A stretch of 64,000 nt of DNA from the NCBI RefSeq assembly GCF_000348905.1, contig NZ_AOFT01000010.1:61005-125004 (forward strand). Direction: 5' to 3'. A program made the position numbers and the translations under genes. Shown one piece after another: positions 37,187-47,010 of this stretch. Each line of letters starts with the position of its first letter. Within the stretch, counting starts at the first letter, position 1. The notes under the pieces were generated by a model. It saw only the letters and a list, made by a program, of their open reading frames with translations, was not told the DNA's origin and made no database searches. This stretch comes from Bhargavaea cecembensis DSE10 (GTDB lineage Bacteria; Bacillota; Bacilli; Bacillales_A; Planococcaceae).

Positions 37187-39007
37187 ATGAAGCGGATTCC
37201 GGAAGAGAAGATCGAGGCCATCCGCTCCCAGACGGATATTGTCGGGCTGGTCGGTGAATATGTCCAGCTGACGAAAAGGGGGAGGAACTGGTTCGGGCTA
37301 TGCCCGTTTCACGATGAGAACTCTCCATCCTTCTCGGTATCCGAAGACAAGCAGATGTTCCACTGTTTCGGATGCGGTGCAGGCGGGAATGCGATCACAT
37401 TCGTCATGGACGTCGAAAACCTTTCGTTTGTGGAAGCGGTGGCCAAACTTGGTGCACGGTCAGGGATCGAGGTTGAGACCGGTGAGGCGTCCGGCGGCGG
37501 GCGGCAGCTGCCCTCCGGCCACAGGAGGCTCCTGGATGCCCACCGGTACGCGGAAGAATTCTATCGTCACCTGCTCCTGAACACAGTGGAAGGGGAGGAA
37601 GCGCTCGAATATCTTTATGGACGCGGCTTCACAAAGGAGACCATCGACAAGTTCGGCATCGGCTGGTCGTTGGGCAGCCGGGAATCGCTTGTCACCCTGT
37701 TGAGGCGCAAAGGCTTCAGTGATGAGGAAATTGCGGAAGCCGGATTGGCGATCATCCCCGAAAACGGTAATGGCGTGTTTGACCGGTTCAGGAACCGGGT
37801 CATGTTTCCTCTCCATGATATGAACGGGAAAACGGTAGGATTCTCCGGCCGGGTCATCAAAAAGACCGGGGACGAACCAAAGTACCTGAACAGCCCCGAG
37901 TCACCGATCTTCAACAAGAGCGAAATTCTCTATAATTACCACAATGCACGTCTCGCGGCCCGTAAATCGGGTAATGTAATATTGTTTGAAGGATTCATGG
38001 ATGTCATTTCTGCGGATTCGGAGGGCGTACAAGCCGGTGTCGCCCTCATGGGCACGGCGATGTCGGACAAGCATCTTTCGATGTTGGGTCGCGTGACAAA
38101 TGAGGTCATCATCTGTACGGATGGCGACAATGCGGGATGGGAGGCGGCCAGGAGGTTCAGCCGGATGTTCCCCTCGAACCGCCTGGACGCCAAGGTGGCC
38201 ATCGTGCCCGAAGGCCTGGATCCGGACGATTACCTTAAAAAGTATGGGGGAAAGGCATTCAGGGAAAACATAATCGGCCAGCCGCATACACTTTTGTCAT
38301 TCTCGATGATGTATGCCAAGCGCGATAAGAACCTGAAGAATGAAAATGACCTCCTACAGTATATCCACGAAGTTCTGGAGGAACTGGCCGGAAAGACGAC
38401 TCCTGTCGAGCGCGACCTGTACCTGAAGCAGCTGGCGGAGGAGACGGGCGTCTCTGTTGAGGCGCTTACTGCGCAGTTCAGGAAGTCGGAAGCCCGCCAT
38501 ACCCGGAAAGAAAGACAGGCACCGCCGCCGGAAAGCCGGCCTGCCGAACCGGCAGTTCCCCGCGGAAAGACCCGGAAGACCCCGGTGGCAAGAGCGGAGC
38601 GGATCATTTTATCCCATATGCTCCGTGACGGTGCACTGTTTGCGCGGTTCAGGGACTCGGGTGAAGGCAGCCCGTTCTTCCATGATGAATATACGGCGAT
38701 TTTCGTCAGACTTGCAGGATTTTATGAGGAATATGGCGAACCGGATGTACATCGCTTCTGTGAAACGCTAGACGATCCGGAACTGAGGAAAATCGTCATG
38801 GAAACAGCGATGAACGAGCTTTCCGGCGAATACGCCGAGGAAGAGATCCGGGACAGCATGCGCCATATCAGGAAATATAGGATCGAAATGGAAATCAGCG
38901 AAAAGCTGCAGCAATCTAAGGAAGCGGAAAAGATGAGCAATCTGAGCCGCGCCCTTGAACTATCCAGGGAAATCATCGCATTGAGAAAGTCCTTGTCGGC
39001 AATCTGA
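37187..39007 (+). CDS. dnaG: DNA primase DnaG
   Basis: A 606-residue primase. The zinc-binding domain has C39, H42, C60 and C63 (CPFH and CFGC). The Toprim catalytic core follows with [10 protein letters not shown] (about residues 265-274) and CTDGDNAG, and a C-terminal helical domain binds the replicative helicase. It makes RNA primers for replication. A stop codon two codons upstream fixes the ATG at 37187, although the ribosome site is weak. The leader contains a perfect palindrome TCTCGAATTCGAGA at 37147-37160. rpoD follows after 31 bases, the conserved primase-sigma operon. Confidence 0.96.
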   Translation: MKRIPEEKIEAIRSQTDIVGLVGEYVQLTKRGRNWFGLCPFHDENSPSFSVSEDKQMFHCFGCGAGGNAITFVMDVENLSFVEAVAKLGARSGIEVETGEASGGGRQLPSGHRRLLDAHRYAEEFYRHLLLNTVEGEEALEYLYGRGFTKETIDKFGIGWSLGSRESLVTLLRRKGFSDEEIAEAGLAIIPENGNGVFDRFRNRVMFPLHDMNGKTVGFSGRVIKKTGDEPKYLNSPESPIFNKSEILYNYHNARLAARKSGNVILFEGFMDVISADSEGVQAGVALMGTAMSDKHLSMLGRVTNEVIICTDGDNAGWEAARRFSRMFPSNRLDAKVAIVPEGLDPDDYLKKYGGKAFRENIIGQPHTLLSFSMMYAKRDKNLKNENDLLQYIHEVLEELAGKTTPVERDLYLKQLAEETGVSVEALTAQFRKSEARHTRKERQAPPPESRPAEPAVPRGKTRKTPVARAERIILSHMLRDGALFARFRDSGEGSPFFHDEYTAIFVRLAGFYEEYGEPDVHRFCETLDDPELRKIVMETAMNELSGEYAEEEIRDSMRHIRKYRIEMEISEKLQQSKEAEKMSNLSRALELSREIIALRKSLSAI

Positions 39008-39038
39008 GTGTGCCGGCTTTTGCAGGAGGAGGAGTAAA

Positions 39039-40151
39039 ATGGCAGACCTTTCAGGGCAGTCTAATGAGCATGAACACGAAATGACAATTGAGGAAGTGAA
39101 GACGCAACTGCTGGAGCAGGGCAAAAAGGCCGGCGAGTTGTCATTTGACTACGTAACGGAAAAATTATCCGCTTTTGATATGGAGCCGGATCATTTCGAA
39201 GAATTCCTTGACCAGCTCGAGGAGCAGGGAGTTGAGATCGAGCGCAAAGGAAAGGGGCCGAAAGGCGAAGAAGGTGAGGAAGAGGAGTTTGACCTCAACG
39301 ACCTGAGCGTGCCGCCCGGTGTTAAAATCAACGACCCTGTCAGAATGTATCTGAAAGAGATCGGCCGTGTCGACCTCCTTTCCGCGGAAGAGGAAATCGC
39401 ACTTGCCAAACGTATCGAGGATGGGGATGAGGAAGCGAAAAAACGTCTCGCGGAGGCCAACCTTCGACTTGTCGTTTCAATCGCCAAGCGTTATGTAGGG
39501 CGGGGCATGCTTTTCCTTGACCTCATTCAGGAAGGGAACATGGGCCTGATCAAAGCGGTCGAGAAGTTCGATTACCGCAAAGGCTTCAAGTTCAGTACGT
39601 ATGCAACGTGGTGGATCCGCCAGGCCATCACACGGGCAATCGCCGACCAGGCCAGGACCATCCGTATCCCTGTCCACATGGTCGAGACGATCAACAAGCT
39701 GATCCGTGTCCAGCGCCAGCTTCTGCAGGATCTCGGACGCGAACCGACACCGGAAGAGATCGGCGAGGAAATGGATCTTCCTGCGGAAAAGGTGCGGGAA
39801 ATCCTGAAAATCGCGCAGGAGCCGGTTTCTCTGGAGACGCCGATCGGGGAAGAGGATGACTCCCATCTTGGGGATTTCATCGAGGACTCCGAGGCTCAGT
39901 CACCTTCTGACCATGCTGCCTACGAACTGCTTAAAGAGCAGCTTGAGGATGTTCTGGATACACTGACCGACCGGGAGGAGAATGTGCTCCGTCTCCGTTT
40001 CGGACTCGATGACGGAAGGACCAGGACCCTTGAAGAAGTCGGAAAGGTGTTCGGCGTCACCCGCGAACGGATCCGCCAGATCGAGGCAAAGGCACTCCGC
40101 AAGCTGCGCCACCCGTCCCGGTCGAAGCGGCTCAAGGATTTTCTTGAATAA
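39039..40151 (+). CDS. rpoD: Primary sigma factor RpoD (SigA)
   Basis: A 370-residue sigma-70. Region 1.1 is at the N-terminus (about 15-75), followed by an acidic linker; region 1.2 [11 protein letters not shown], region 2 [12 protein letters not shown]...[21 protein letters not shown] and [10 protein letters not shown], region 3, and region 4 with [20 protein letters not shown]. It directs RNA polymerase to housekeeping promoters such as the TTGACA/TATAAT sites in this window. GGAGGAGG precedes the ATG. A strong terminator follows. Confidence 0.98.
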   Translation: MADLSGQSNEHEHEMTIEEVKTQLLEQGKKAGELSFDYVTEKLSAFDMEPDHFEEFLDQLEEQGVEIERKGKGPKGEEGEEEEFDLNDLSVPPGVKINDPVRMYLKEIGRVDLLSAEEEIALAKRIEDGDEEAKKRLAEANLRLVVSIAKRYVGRGMLFLDLIQEGNMGLIKAVEKFDYRKGFKFSTYATWWIRQAITRAIADQARTIRIPVHMVETINKLIRVQRQLLQDLGREPTPEEIGEEMDLPAEKVREILKIAQEPVSLETPIGEEDDSHLGDFIEDSEAQSPSDHAAYELLKEQLEDVLDTLTDREENVLRLRFGLDDGRTRTLEEVGKVFGVTRERIRQIEAKALRKLRHPSRSKRLKDFLE

Positions 40152-40159
40152 GAATAAGT

Positions 40160-40193
40160 TTCCGCGGTTTCTTCCGAAACCGCGGTTTTTTTG
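40160..40193 (+). terminator. Terminator after rpoD
   Basis: CCGCGGTTT, six-base loop, AAACCGCGG, then a T-run. Confidence 0.92.
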
Positions 40194-40277
40194 TTTTGGG
40201 AACCCGGAACAGCAAAAAGCTGCTGATGGTGAAAAAGGGCCATTCCGGCAATGGTGTTCCATTATTTGCACACATGG

Positions 40278-40307
40278 TTGTTAAGCGAGCGCTCGTTCAG
40301 TTATACT
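40278..40307 (+). promoter_or_regulatory. Promoter and palindromic operator of the acyl-CoA dehydrogenase gene
   Basis: TTGTTA (40278-40283), 18 bases, TATACT (40302-40307). The perfect ten-base palindrome CGAGCGCTCG (40286-40295) lies within the spacer, the place where TetR-family repressors of fatty-acid degradation commonly bind. The promoter is likely; the regulator is unknown. Confidence 0.6.
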
Positions 40308-40342
40308 ATCTTTGAAAGCGTATTCACAAAGGGGGATGCAAG

Positions 40343-41482
40343 ATGAACTTTGACCTGACTGATGAGCAGCAGATGATCCGGAAGACGATCAGGGAATTTG
40401 CCGACGAGGTCGTGGCTCCGGGGGCGATTGAGCGCGACAGGACAAAGGAATTCCCGAAGGAAATCTTCCGCCAGCTCGGAGAAATGGGAATGATGGGCCT
40501 TCCGTTCGACGAAAAATACGGTGGGGCAGGTGCCGATACGGTCAGCTTCGCCATTGTGACGGAAGAGCTGAGCCGGGCGTGCGCTTCTACGGGGATCACC
40601 TACTCGGCCCACATTTCGCTTGGGGGAGCGCCTCTGAACCTTTTCGGGACGGAGGAGCAAAAGCAAAGGTATCTGGTGCCGATCTGTACGGGTGAATCAC
40701 TGGGGGCATTCGGGCTGACGGAGCCGAACGCCGGTTCCGATGCAGGGGGCACGCAGACGACGGCGAAGCCGGAGGGGGACGACTTCGTCATCAATGGCAG
40801 CAAAGTGTTCATCACCAATGCCAGCCATGCCAAACACCTGGCGCTTACTGCCATCACCGGCATGGAAGACGGCAAAAAGGAGATTTCCGCCATCATCGTT
40901 CCGACGGATGCGGATGGATTCAAGGTGATCGACAACTATGAGAAAATGGGACTGAACGCGTCCAATACGACGGAACTGGTCCTTGAAAATGTCCGGGTGC
41001 CTCAGGAGAATCTGCTCGGCAAGCGGGGCAACGGATTCCGCCAGTTCCTGGTGACGCTTGACGGCGGACGGATCGGGATCGGGGCGATGGCAGTCGGAAT
41101 CGCGCAGGCTGCATTTGACCGCTCGCTCCAATATGCCAAGGAACGCAAGCAGTTCGGCCGGGCCATTGCAGATTTTCAGGTCAACCAGTTCAAGCTGGCA
41201 GACATGGCGCTCAAGATCGAACTGGCAAGAACCATGGTCCATAAAGCAGCCTGGCTGAAAGATCAGGGCCGTCCGTTTTCCAAGGAAGCTGCGATGTGCA
41301 AGCTCTACGCATCCGAAATCGCCATGGAAGTGGCGGATGAGGCCATCCAGCTGCATGGAGGATACGGGTACATGAAAGAATATGAAGTGGAGCGCTATAT
41401 GCGCGACGCGAAACTGCTGGAGATCGGCGAGGGGACATCCGAGGTCCAGCATATGGTCATCGCCCGCCAGATTGGCGTGTAA
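40343..41482 (+). CDS. Acyl-CoA dehydrogenase
   Basis: A 379-residue short/medium-chain acyl-CoA dehydrogenase. FAD and substrate-binding blocks GAFGLTEPNAGSDAGG (about residues 120-135) and the C-terminal helical domain with RKQFGRAIADFQ and IQLHGGYGYM are present. The probable catalytic base is the glutamate near residue 363 in GEGTSE. It oxidises acyl-CoA to trans-2-enoyl-CoA and passes electrons to ETF. The exact chain-length preference cannot be read. GGGGGATG precedes the ATG. It stands alone between rpoD and the cytochrome gene; B. subtilis has no such gene here. Confidence 0.92.
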   Translation: MNFDLTDEQQMIRKTIREFADEVVAPGAIERDRTKEFPKEIFRQLGEMGMMGLPFDEKYGGAGADTVSFAIVTEELSRACASTGITYSAHISLGGAPLNLFGTEEQKQRYLVPICTGESLGAFGLTEPNAGSDAGGTQTTAKPEGDDFVINGSKVFITNASHAKHLALTAITGMEDGKKEISAIIVPTDADGFKVIDNYEKMGLNASNTTELVLENVRVPQENLLGKRGNGFRQFLVTLDGGRIGIGAMAVGIAQAAFDRSLQYAKERKQFGRAIADFQVNQFKLADMALKIELARTMVHKAAWLKDQGRPFSKEAAMCKLYASEIAMEVADEAIQLHGGYGYMKEYEVERYMRDAKLLEIGEGTSEVQHMVIARQIGV

Positions 41483-41634
41483 CTCCGGAAGCCGAACGGA
41501 CTTTTGCCGAATTTGTCACAAAGTCGCAAAACTTCCCGGCTAATGCTTTCAGTTTTCGTGGGAATGCAGTACAATATGTATTGTTCACTGTATATAACTG
41601 TACAGCTATCTCACGGAAAAGGGGGTTTTAGTCG

Positions 41635-42039
41635 ATGAACAGAAATCCTGTCGTACCTTATATCCTGATCATGGCCCTCGGGATCGGCCTTATTTTCTTC
41701 ATGTCTCTTTATGGACTGGATAACCAGGAAGAAATCGCAGCTGACCAGGAGCAATCCGAGGATAGCGGCGGCGATACCACTACTGGTGAGGCCGGTGGTG
41801 AAGGCGGAGACGAAGCTTCTTCCGGTGACTTTGATCCAGAAGCACTTGCACAAGGAAAATGTGTTTCCTGCCACGGACAGAACTATGAAGGCTCTGTCGG
41901 ACCAAGCCTGGTAGGCCTTGATTCGAGCGCAGACGAAGTCAAAGACGTTCTGAAGAACGGTAAAGGCGCAATGCCTGGCGGTCTCGTCCCGGACGAGAAC
42001 CTCGATGCGATGGCTGAATGGGTGCTTTCGCTTCAATAA
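41635..42039 (+). CDS. cccA: Membrane-anchored cytochrome c (CccA-like c550)
   Basis: A 134-residue cytochrome. One N-terminal membrane helix (about residues 7-26), an acidic glycine-rich linker (about 30-65), then a small cytochrome c domain with the haem-binding CVSCH at 76-80 and the probable axial methionine M113 in GAMPGG. It carries electrons outside the membrane in respiration. AAGGGGG precedes the ATG. A palindrome, ACAATATGTATTGT (41571-41584), overlaps a TACAAT -10 upstream and may be an operator. A strong terminator follows. Confidence 0.93.
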   Translation: MNRNPVVPYILIMALGIGLIFFMSLYGLDNQEEIAADQEQSEDSGGDTTTGEAGGEGGDEASSGDFDPEALAQGKCVSCHGQNYEGSVGPSLVGLDSSADEVKDVLKNGKGAMPGGLVPDENLDAMAEWVLSLQ

Positions 42040-42053
42040 TGAACTTGCTCTAG

Positions 42054-42088
42054 AAACCCTTATCCGGAATCCGGATAAGGGTTTTAAC
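42054..42088 (+). terminator. Terminator after cccA
   Basis: AAACCCTTATCCGGA and TCCGGATAAGGGTTT form a long, nearly loop-free stem followed by TTTTAAC. Confidence 0.85.
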
Positions 42089-42132
42089 ATTTTACGGATT
42101 GTTGTTTACAATTGCAGAAGGAGGTGCGGAAG

Positions 42133-42852
42133 ATGAATGTGAACAAGCTTTCCGGGCGGCTCCAGGCAGTCGCTTCGCATATCGGGGAGGATGCCGTCCT
42201 GGCGGACATCGGGAGCGACCATGCATACCTCCCGGCCCACCTTGCACTCAGAGGCCGGATCCGCAGGGGAATTGCCGGTGAAGTGGCCAAGGGGCCGTAT
42301 GAATCAGCCGAGGCGACAATACGGGAGACCGGCCTGCAAGGAAAGGTGGAAGCCCGCCTTGCGGACGGCCTCGAGGCCATCCTTGAAGAGGACGGGGTTG
42401 ACACGGTTTCCATTGCAGGGATGGGAGGTCCGCTGATCGCCTCAATTCTCGAAAATGGAAAACCGCGACTGTCAGGAGTCCGCCGTCTGGTTCTTCAGCC
42501 GAACATCCATGCGGGGGCCATCCGCTCATGGGCGATGGCCAACGGTTGGTGCCTCACAGACGAGGACATCCTCGAGGAAGACGGGAAAATCTATGAAGTG
42601 CTCGTGCTTGAACGGGGTACTGCCGTCTATGATGACATGCAGTTGAGGTTCGGGCCGTTCCTGTCCGAAAGACAGCCGCCCGCATTCAGGAAAAAGTGGG
42701 AGCGGGAAGCCGCTTCGGTCCGGAAGATCTTGGACAGGATGCAGGAAGCATCCCCTTCTGCTGAGCGTGACACCAAAGAAGCCGAACTAAAGCGCTCACT
42801 TGATCAAATCTTGGAGGTGCTCGGTAATGGAGAAGAAAACCACGGTCAATGA
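42133..42852 (+). CDS. trmK: tRNA (adenine-22-N1)-methyltransferase TrmK
   Basis: A 239-residue Rossmann methyltransferase. LADIGSDHAYLPAHLAL (about residues 23-39) binds SAM, and VSIAGMGGPLIASIL and RLVLQPNIHA are the TrmK family blocks; the C-terminal part is a coiled-coil domain. It makes m1A22 in tRNAs, notably tRNA-Ser and tRNA-Tyr in Gram-positives. GAAGGAGGTG precedes ATG 42133. Its last 26 bases overlap yqfO, the conserved trmK-yqfO pair. Confidence 0.94.
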   Translation: MNVNKLSGRLQAVASHIGEDAVLADIGSDHAYLPAHLALRGRIRRGIAGEVAKGPYESAEATIRETGLQGKVEARLADGLEAILEEDGVDTVSIAGMGGPLIASILENGKPRLSGVRRLVLQPNIHAGAIRSWAMANGWCLTDEDILEEDGKIYEVLVLERGTAVYDDMQLRFGPFLSERQPPAFRKKWEREAASVRKILDRMQEASPSAERDTKEAELKRSLDQILEVLGNGEENHGQ

Positions 42853-43948
42853 CATCATCCGCCTAATGGAAAATTGGGCCCCGAAAAAATTCGCCTACGA
42901 CTGGGATCCGGTCGGGCTGCAGATCGGAAGACCGGATGCGCCTGCCGGCAAAGTCCTCGTCACTCTTGACGTGACAGAAGAGGTGGTCCGGGAAGCGGCC
43001 GAAGCCGGCGCTGGGCTGATCATCGCCCATCACCCGCCGCTGTTCCGTCCGCTGAAGTCGGTGCGGACCGATACGCCGCACGGCAGAATTGTGGAACTGT
43101 GCATCCGGCACAACATTTCCGTATTCGTCGCCCATACAAACCTGGATGTGGCACCGGGCGGCGTGAATGATATGCTTGCCCAAAAGCTCGGCCTCTCCGG
43201 AATTACGATCATGGAAGAAACCTACAGGGAGCCGCTGTTCAAGCTGGCTGTCTTCACGCCCCATGACAGTGTGGAAAAAGTCCGCAAGGCGCTTGGCGAT
43301 GCAGGCGCCGGCGCAATCGGGGATTATACACACTGCAGCTACGAACTGGAAGGGACGGGGCGCTTTACCCCTGCTGGGGGAGCCGACCCGTACATCGGCA
43401 GCGTCGGCAAGGCTGAGGCGGTCCGGGAGACGAAAATCGAAGTGGTGCTGACGGGCTCGATCCGTGACCGAGTCGAGCAGGCCATGATCGAAGCCCACCC
43501 GTATGAAGAGCCGGCCTATGACTTTTTTGTGCTTGACCAGAGACTTGAGGAATATGGGATCGGCCGCGTCGGCGTCCTGCCGGAACCGATGCCCCTGGAA
43601 ACATTCGCCGGGCATGTCAAAGATCGTCTTGGGGTTCCTGCACTGCGTGTCGTAGATGGAGGAAACGAGGAAGTCCGGACCGTGGCAGTGCTCGGGGGCT
43701 CCGGCGCCAAATATGTCGGTGCCGCAATCGGGAAAAAGGCGGATGCGCTCGTGACGGGAGACATCGACTTCCATACCGCGCAGGATGCCGCCAACCTCGG
43801 GCTATCCATTGTCGATCCCGGCCATCACATCGAACGGATCATGGTCGGCGGTGTCAGGGAGCGCCTTGAACAGGATGCCAATGAAACCGGCATCCGCTGC
43901 GAATTCATCGAATCAGCGATCATCACCGAACCATTCCGGTTTATGTAA
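42827..43948 (+). CDS. yqfO: Nif3-like dinuclear metal-binding protein YqfO
   Basis: A 373-residue Nif3/DUF34 protein. The outer Nif3 halves (about residues 1-130 and 240-373) carry the metal ligands in LIIAHHPPLF, the VFVAHTNLD segment and the final VDPGHH...E. A CutA-like ferredoxin-fold insertion is in the middle (about 125-235; KLAVFTPHDSVEKVRKAL), the usual build in Bacillales. Members are often labelled GTP cyclohydrolase I type 2; the true activity is unsettled. ATG 42827 follows TTGGAGGTG. Confidence 0.9.
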   Translation: MEKKTTVNDIIRLMENWAPKKFAYDWDPVGLQIGRPDAPAGKVLVTLDVTEEVVREAAEAGAGLIIAHHPPLFRPLKSVRTDTPHGRIVELCIRHNISVFVAHTNLDVAPGGVNDMLAQKLGLSGITIMEETYREPLFKLAVFTPHDSVEKVRKALGDAGAGAIGDYTHCSYELEGTGRFTPAGGADPYIGSVGKAEAVRETKIEVVLTGSIRDRVEQAMIEAHPYEEPAYDFFVLDQRLEEYGIGRVGVLPEPMPLETFAGHVKDRLGVPALRVVDGGNEEVRTVAVLGGSGAKYVGAAIGKKADALVTGDIDFHTAQDAANLGLSIVDPGHHIERIMVGGVRERLEQDANETGIRCEFIESAIITEPFRFM

Positions 43949-43951
43949 TAG

Positions 43952-43987
43952 GAAAACGGGACTGCCCATTATGGACAGTCCCGTTTT
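43952..43987. terminator. Bidirectional terminator between yqfO and ispH
   Basis: AAAACGGGACTG (43953-43964) and CAGTCCCGTTTT (43975-43986), with A- and T-runs on each side, serve the two convergent genes. Confidence 0.88.
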
Positions 43988-43996
43988 GAAATTCCG

Positions 43997-44971
43997 TCAG
44001 ACCGGATAAGGATTGATCCGCTTGACCGGTTTCGGGTTCTTGATGCGCGGAAGGATTTTCTCCAGTTTCACCTTGGAAGTGGTGTCATGTGTGGAAGGGT
44101 CGTTCGGGTCGTACTGATCGAAGAAGTTAATGACTTCCTTAACGATCGGTGTCGGCGTTGATGCGCCCGCCGTAACGGCGACCGTTTCCACGCCTTCCAG
44201 CCAGGCCAGGTCGATGCCGGAAACATCCTCGACCCGGTAGGACGGGGTTCCGGCGATTTCGATTGAGACTTGGGTAAGGCGGTTGGAGTTGTTGCTCATC
44301 GGGTCACCGACGACGATCAGCAGATCGGCATCACCGGCCTGCTCGGCAACAGCTTCCTGGCGTACCTGGGTCGCCATGCAGATCTCACGGTGTACTTCCA
44401 GTTGAGGAAAACGTTCTTGCAGGCGTTTCATGATATCAGCCACGTCCCACTGGCTCATCGTGGTCTGGTTGGTGACCAGAAGCTTCTCTGCACTGATCTC
44501 CAGGGCGTCGGCCTCCGCCATTGTCTGGATCAGGTGCACCTTGTCCGGTGCGACACCGATGGCACCCTCCGGCTCCGGATGGCCTTTCTTGCCGATGTAG
44601 ATGATGTCATAGCCTTCTGCGGTCTTTTCTTCGATCAGATCATGGGTGGTCGTCACATCCGGGCATGTCGCGTCGATGGCGACGAGGCCTTTGCGGCGGG
44701 CAATCTCACGGACTTCGGGCGAGACGCCGTGGGCGGTGAAGATGACCGTGCCGCTTTCGACCTTTTCAAGGATCTCCTTGCGGTTCGGCCCGTCAAGCGT
44801 GATGATGCCGTCCTGTTCGAAAGCATCGGTCACATGCTTGTTATGGACGATCATTCCCAATATATAGATCGGCCTCGGGAGCGACTTGTCCATGGCGGCG
44901 TTCTGGGCGATGACCATCGCGTCCACGACTCCATAGCAGTAGCCCCTCGGGGAAATCTTGATTACATTCAT
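43997..44971 (-). CDS. ispH: 4-hydroxy-3-methylbut-2-enyl diphosphate reductase IspH
   Basis: A 324-residue [4Fe-4S] enzyme. The cluster cysteines are C12 (RGYCYGV), the DATCPDV cysteine near 94 and the REICMATQ cysteine near 194. It makes isopentenyl and dimethylallyl diphosphate in the last step of the MEP pathway; ispG, the step before, is also in this window. The start at 44971 follows AAGGAG; an in-frame GTG three codons earlier overlaps that site. A TTGAAT/TATAAT promoter lies at 45001-45029. Confidence 0.96.
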   Translation of the reverse strand: MNVIKISPRGYCYGVVDAMVIAQNAAMDKSLPRPIYILGMIVHNKHVTDAFEQDGIITLDGPNRKEILEKVESGTVIFTAHGVSPEVREIARRKGLVAIDATCPDVTTTHDLIEEKTAEGYDIIYIGKKGHPEPEGAIGVAPDKVHLIQTMAEADALEISAEKLLVTNQTTMSQWDVADIMKRLQERFPQLEVHREICMATQVRQEAVAEQAGDADLLIVVGDPMSNNSNRLTQVSIEIAGTPSYRVEDVSGIDLAWLEGVETVAVTAGASTPTPIVKEVINFFDQYDPNDPSTHDTTSKVKLEKILPRIKNPKPVKRINPYPV

Positions 44972-45000
44972 GGATTTCACTCCTTCAGGTCACTGCCCCT

Positions 45001-45029
45001 ATTATAGCGGAGCATGGCCGCGGATTCAA
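45001..45029 (-). promoter_or_regulatory. Sigma-A promoter of ispH
   Basis: On the minus strand TTGAAT (45024-45029), 17 bases, TATAAT (45001-45006). It lies just past the stop codon of yqfQ. Confidence 0.78.
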
Positions 45030-45033
45030 AGAT

Positions 45034-45546
45034 TCAAAAAGGCGGCTGGAAAATACGGGGCACCGAGTTGCCGTCAGGACGGGGACCGGAGGCTTCGGAA
45101 CGCGGTTCAGTGGCTCCGGAACGGGTCTGGGACGAATTTGCCGCTGTCCCGTTCCCGCCGCCTGCCGATGAGGTTCCGGAGAAGCCGCGATAGATCTGCA
45201 GCAGTGCCGGGATGTTCTGCATCATCGGGCTAAGCTGATTGATGAGCGGAGACAGTTGCTGGGCGGTGGATAAGAACTTATCGGCCGTCCTCATATAATT
45301 CTCAAGCCGTGACATTCCCTGTCCCTGTCCTCCGGCAGATCCCGGCATTCCGAAGGAACCGCCGGGTCCACCGGGGGCTCCGCCTGCTCCGAACCCTCTT
45401 CTGCCGAACCCGCCCGGACCAAAGCCGGGATTTCTTCCGAAGCCGGCAGGAGGCCCATTGAACATGCCCCTCTGGGGAGGCGGGCCGAACGGCATCCGCG
45501 GGGCGCTTCCTCCGCCTGAAAACGGGTAAAATGACTGATATCGCAT
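45034..45546 (-). CDS. yqfQ: YqfQ/VrrA-like low-complexity protein
   Basis: A 170-residue protein in the yqfQ position between ispH and cshB. The N-terminal third is glycine/phenylalanine/proline-rich with loosely repeated GFG and GPGG units; the middle (about 88-130) is a helical segment with YMRTADKFLSTAQQLSPLINQLSPMMQNIP, the conserved part of the VrrA/YqfQ family (described here with its key residues only); the tail is polar. The B. anthracis homologue is known for variable-number repeats. ATG 45546 follows AAAGGAG. TGGCAA and TATGAT (45584-45611) may be its promoter. Function unknown. Confidence 0.8.
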   Translation of the reverse strand: MRYQSFYPFSGGGSAPRMPFGPPPQRGMFNGPPAGFGRNPGFGPGGFGRRGFGAGGAPGGPGGSFGMPGSAGGQGQGMSRLENYMRTADKFLSTAQQLSPLINQLSPMMQNIPALLQIYRGFSGTSSAGGGNGTAANSSQTRSGATEPRSEASGPRPDGNSVPRIFQPPF

Positions 45547-45701
45547 CCGGCGGACTCCTTTCTTTAAAATACGCTCTCCCTTAATCATATGCAGCGTCTC
45601 CCGCATTGCCACCGATTCCCTTGAATCGTGCCGCATCCGCAAGATACGGGAGAATCCGGGCCGCCTGTGTTAAAATGAAGGACAGTTGAGGAGGAAAATG
45701 T

Positions 45702-47009
45702 ATGCCGAAATTCACAGAAATGAAACTTCAGCCTTTTCTGCAGGATGCCATCCGCAGGATCGGGTTTGAAGCGCCGACCCCCGTGCAGGAAGCCGTCATC
45801 CCGCTGATGCTGGCCGGAAAAAGCGCCATCGGGCAGGCCCATACCGGGACGGGGAAGACGCACAGCTTCCTGATCCCGATCATAGAACGTACCAATCAGG
45901 CTGCTGATGCGGTGCAGGCTGTCATCGCCGCTCCGACAAGGGAACTGGCCGAGCAGATCCATTCGGAACTGCAGAAACTGACCGAAGGGACGGCCATCCG
46001 CTCGGGGCTTTTCATTGGCGGCACGGACAAGCAGCGCTCCATTGATAAGCTGAAAACCCAGCCGCATATCGCGGTGGGAACACCGGGAAGGCTGCGCGAC
46101 CTCGTCCAGGAGGATGCGCTCCTGGCCCATACGGCGAAGATCCTCGTCATTGATGAAGCCGACCTTGCATTTGATATGGGTTACATCGAGGACATTGACC
46201 AGGTGGCCTCCCGAATGCCGAAGGACCTCGAGATGTATGTGTTCTCCGCGACCATTCCAGAGAAGCTCAAGCCATTCCTGAACAAGTATATGGAATCGCC
46301 TGAGCATATCCGGATCGGAGAGCGCCGTCCGGTTGCTGAAGGAATCGAATTTCCACTTGTCCCGGTAAGAAGTATGGACCGGAAAAAGAAATTGCTTCAT
46401 GTCATGTCAGGGCTGAACCCCTACCTGGCGATTATTTTTACGAACACGCGCAAAGAAGCGGAAGAAGTTGGAGAATTCCTGTCCTCGAACGGTATCAAGA
46501 CTGGCCGCATACACGGCGATCTGACACCCCGTGAGCGGCGGAAGATGATGAACCGGGTCCGCGACCTGGAATTCGAATACATCGTCGCGACCGATCTGGC
46601 TTCCCGCGGAATCGATATCCCGGGTGTCAGCCATGTCATCAACTACAACCTCCCCGAGGACCTTGAATTCTTTGTTCACCGTTCCGGACGGACGGCAAGG
46701 GCGGGCCTGCAGGGAACCGTCATCACGCTCTATGAGCCGTCTGATGAAGATGCGCTCGTGAGGATCGAAAAAATGGGTGTGCCGTTTATCCACCGTGATG
46801 TGAAAAATGGCGAATGGTCTGATCTGAAAGAGCGGCATTCGCGCTCCAACCGGCAAAAGACCGACCGGGAGCTGGATGAAAAAATCCGCCGCCAGGTCCG
46901 CAAGCCGACAAAGGTCAAGCCGGGCTATAAGAAAAAGATAGAAAAGCAAGTGGCCGACATCCGGCGCAAGGAAAAGCGCAAGGAGTTGCGGCAGGGAAGG
47001 AGAAAGTAA
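45702..47009 (+). CDS. cshB: DEAD-box RNA helicase CshB
   Basis: A 435-residue helicase with motifs Q ([10 protein letters not shown]), I (AHTGTGKT, about residues 47-54), Ia PTRELAEQ, Ib TPGRL, II DEAD, III SAT, and in the second RecA-like lobe [10 protein letters not shown] and [10 protein letters not shown]. The lysine/arginine-rich C-terminus (about 370-435) suits RNA binding. In Bacillus CshB is cold-inducible and assists RNA unfolding and ribosome assembly. Start ATG 45702 follows GAGGAGG. It is directly followed by nfo (one base between). Confidence 0.94.
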   Translation: MPKFTEMKLQPFLQDAIRRIGFEAPTPVQEAVIPLMLAGKSAIGQAHTGTGKTHSFLIPIIERTNQAADAVQAVIAAPTRELAEQIHSELQKLTEGTAIRSGLFIGGTDKQRSIDKLKTQPHIAVGTPGRLRDLVQEDALLAHTAKILVIDEADLAFDMGYIEDIDQVASRMPKDLEMYVFSATIPEKLKPFLNKYMESPEHIRIGERRPVAEGIEFPLVPVRSMDRKKKLLHVMSGLNPYLAIIFTNTRKEAEEVGEFLSSNGIKTGRIHGDLTPRERRKMMNRVRDLEFEYIVATDLASRGIDIPGVSHVINYNLPEDLEFFVHRSGRTARAGLQGTVITLYEPSDEDALVRIEKMGVPFIHRDVKNGEWSDLKERHSRSNRQKTDRELDEKIRRQVRKPTKVKPGYKKKIEKQVADIRRKEKRKELRQGRRK

Positions 47010-47010
47010 C

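Noticed and set aside
37057..37257. A 66-residue plus-strand frame in the dnaG leader
   Set aside because: It lacks a ribosome site and runs far into dnaG in another frame.
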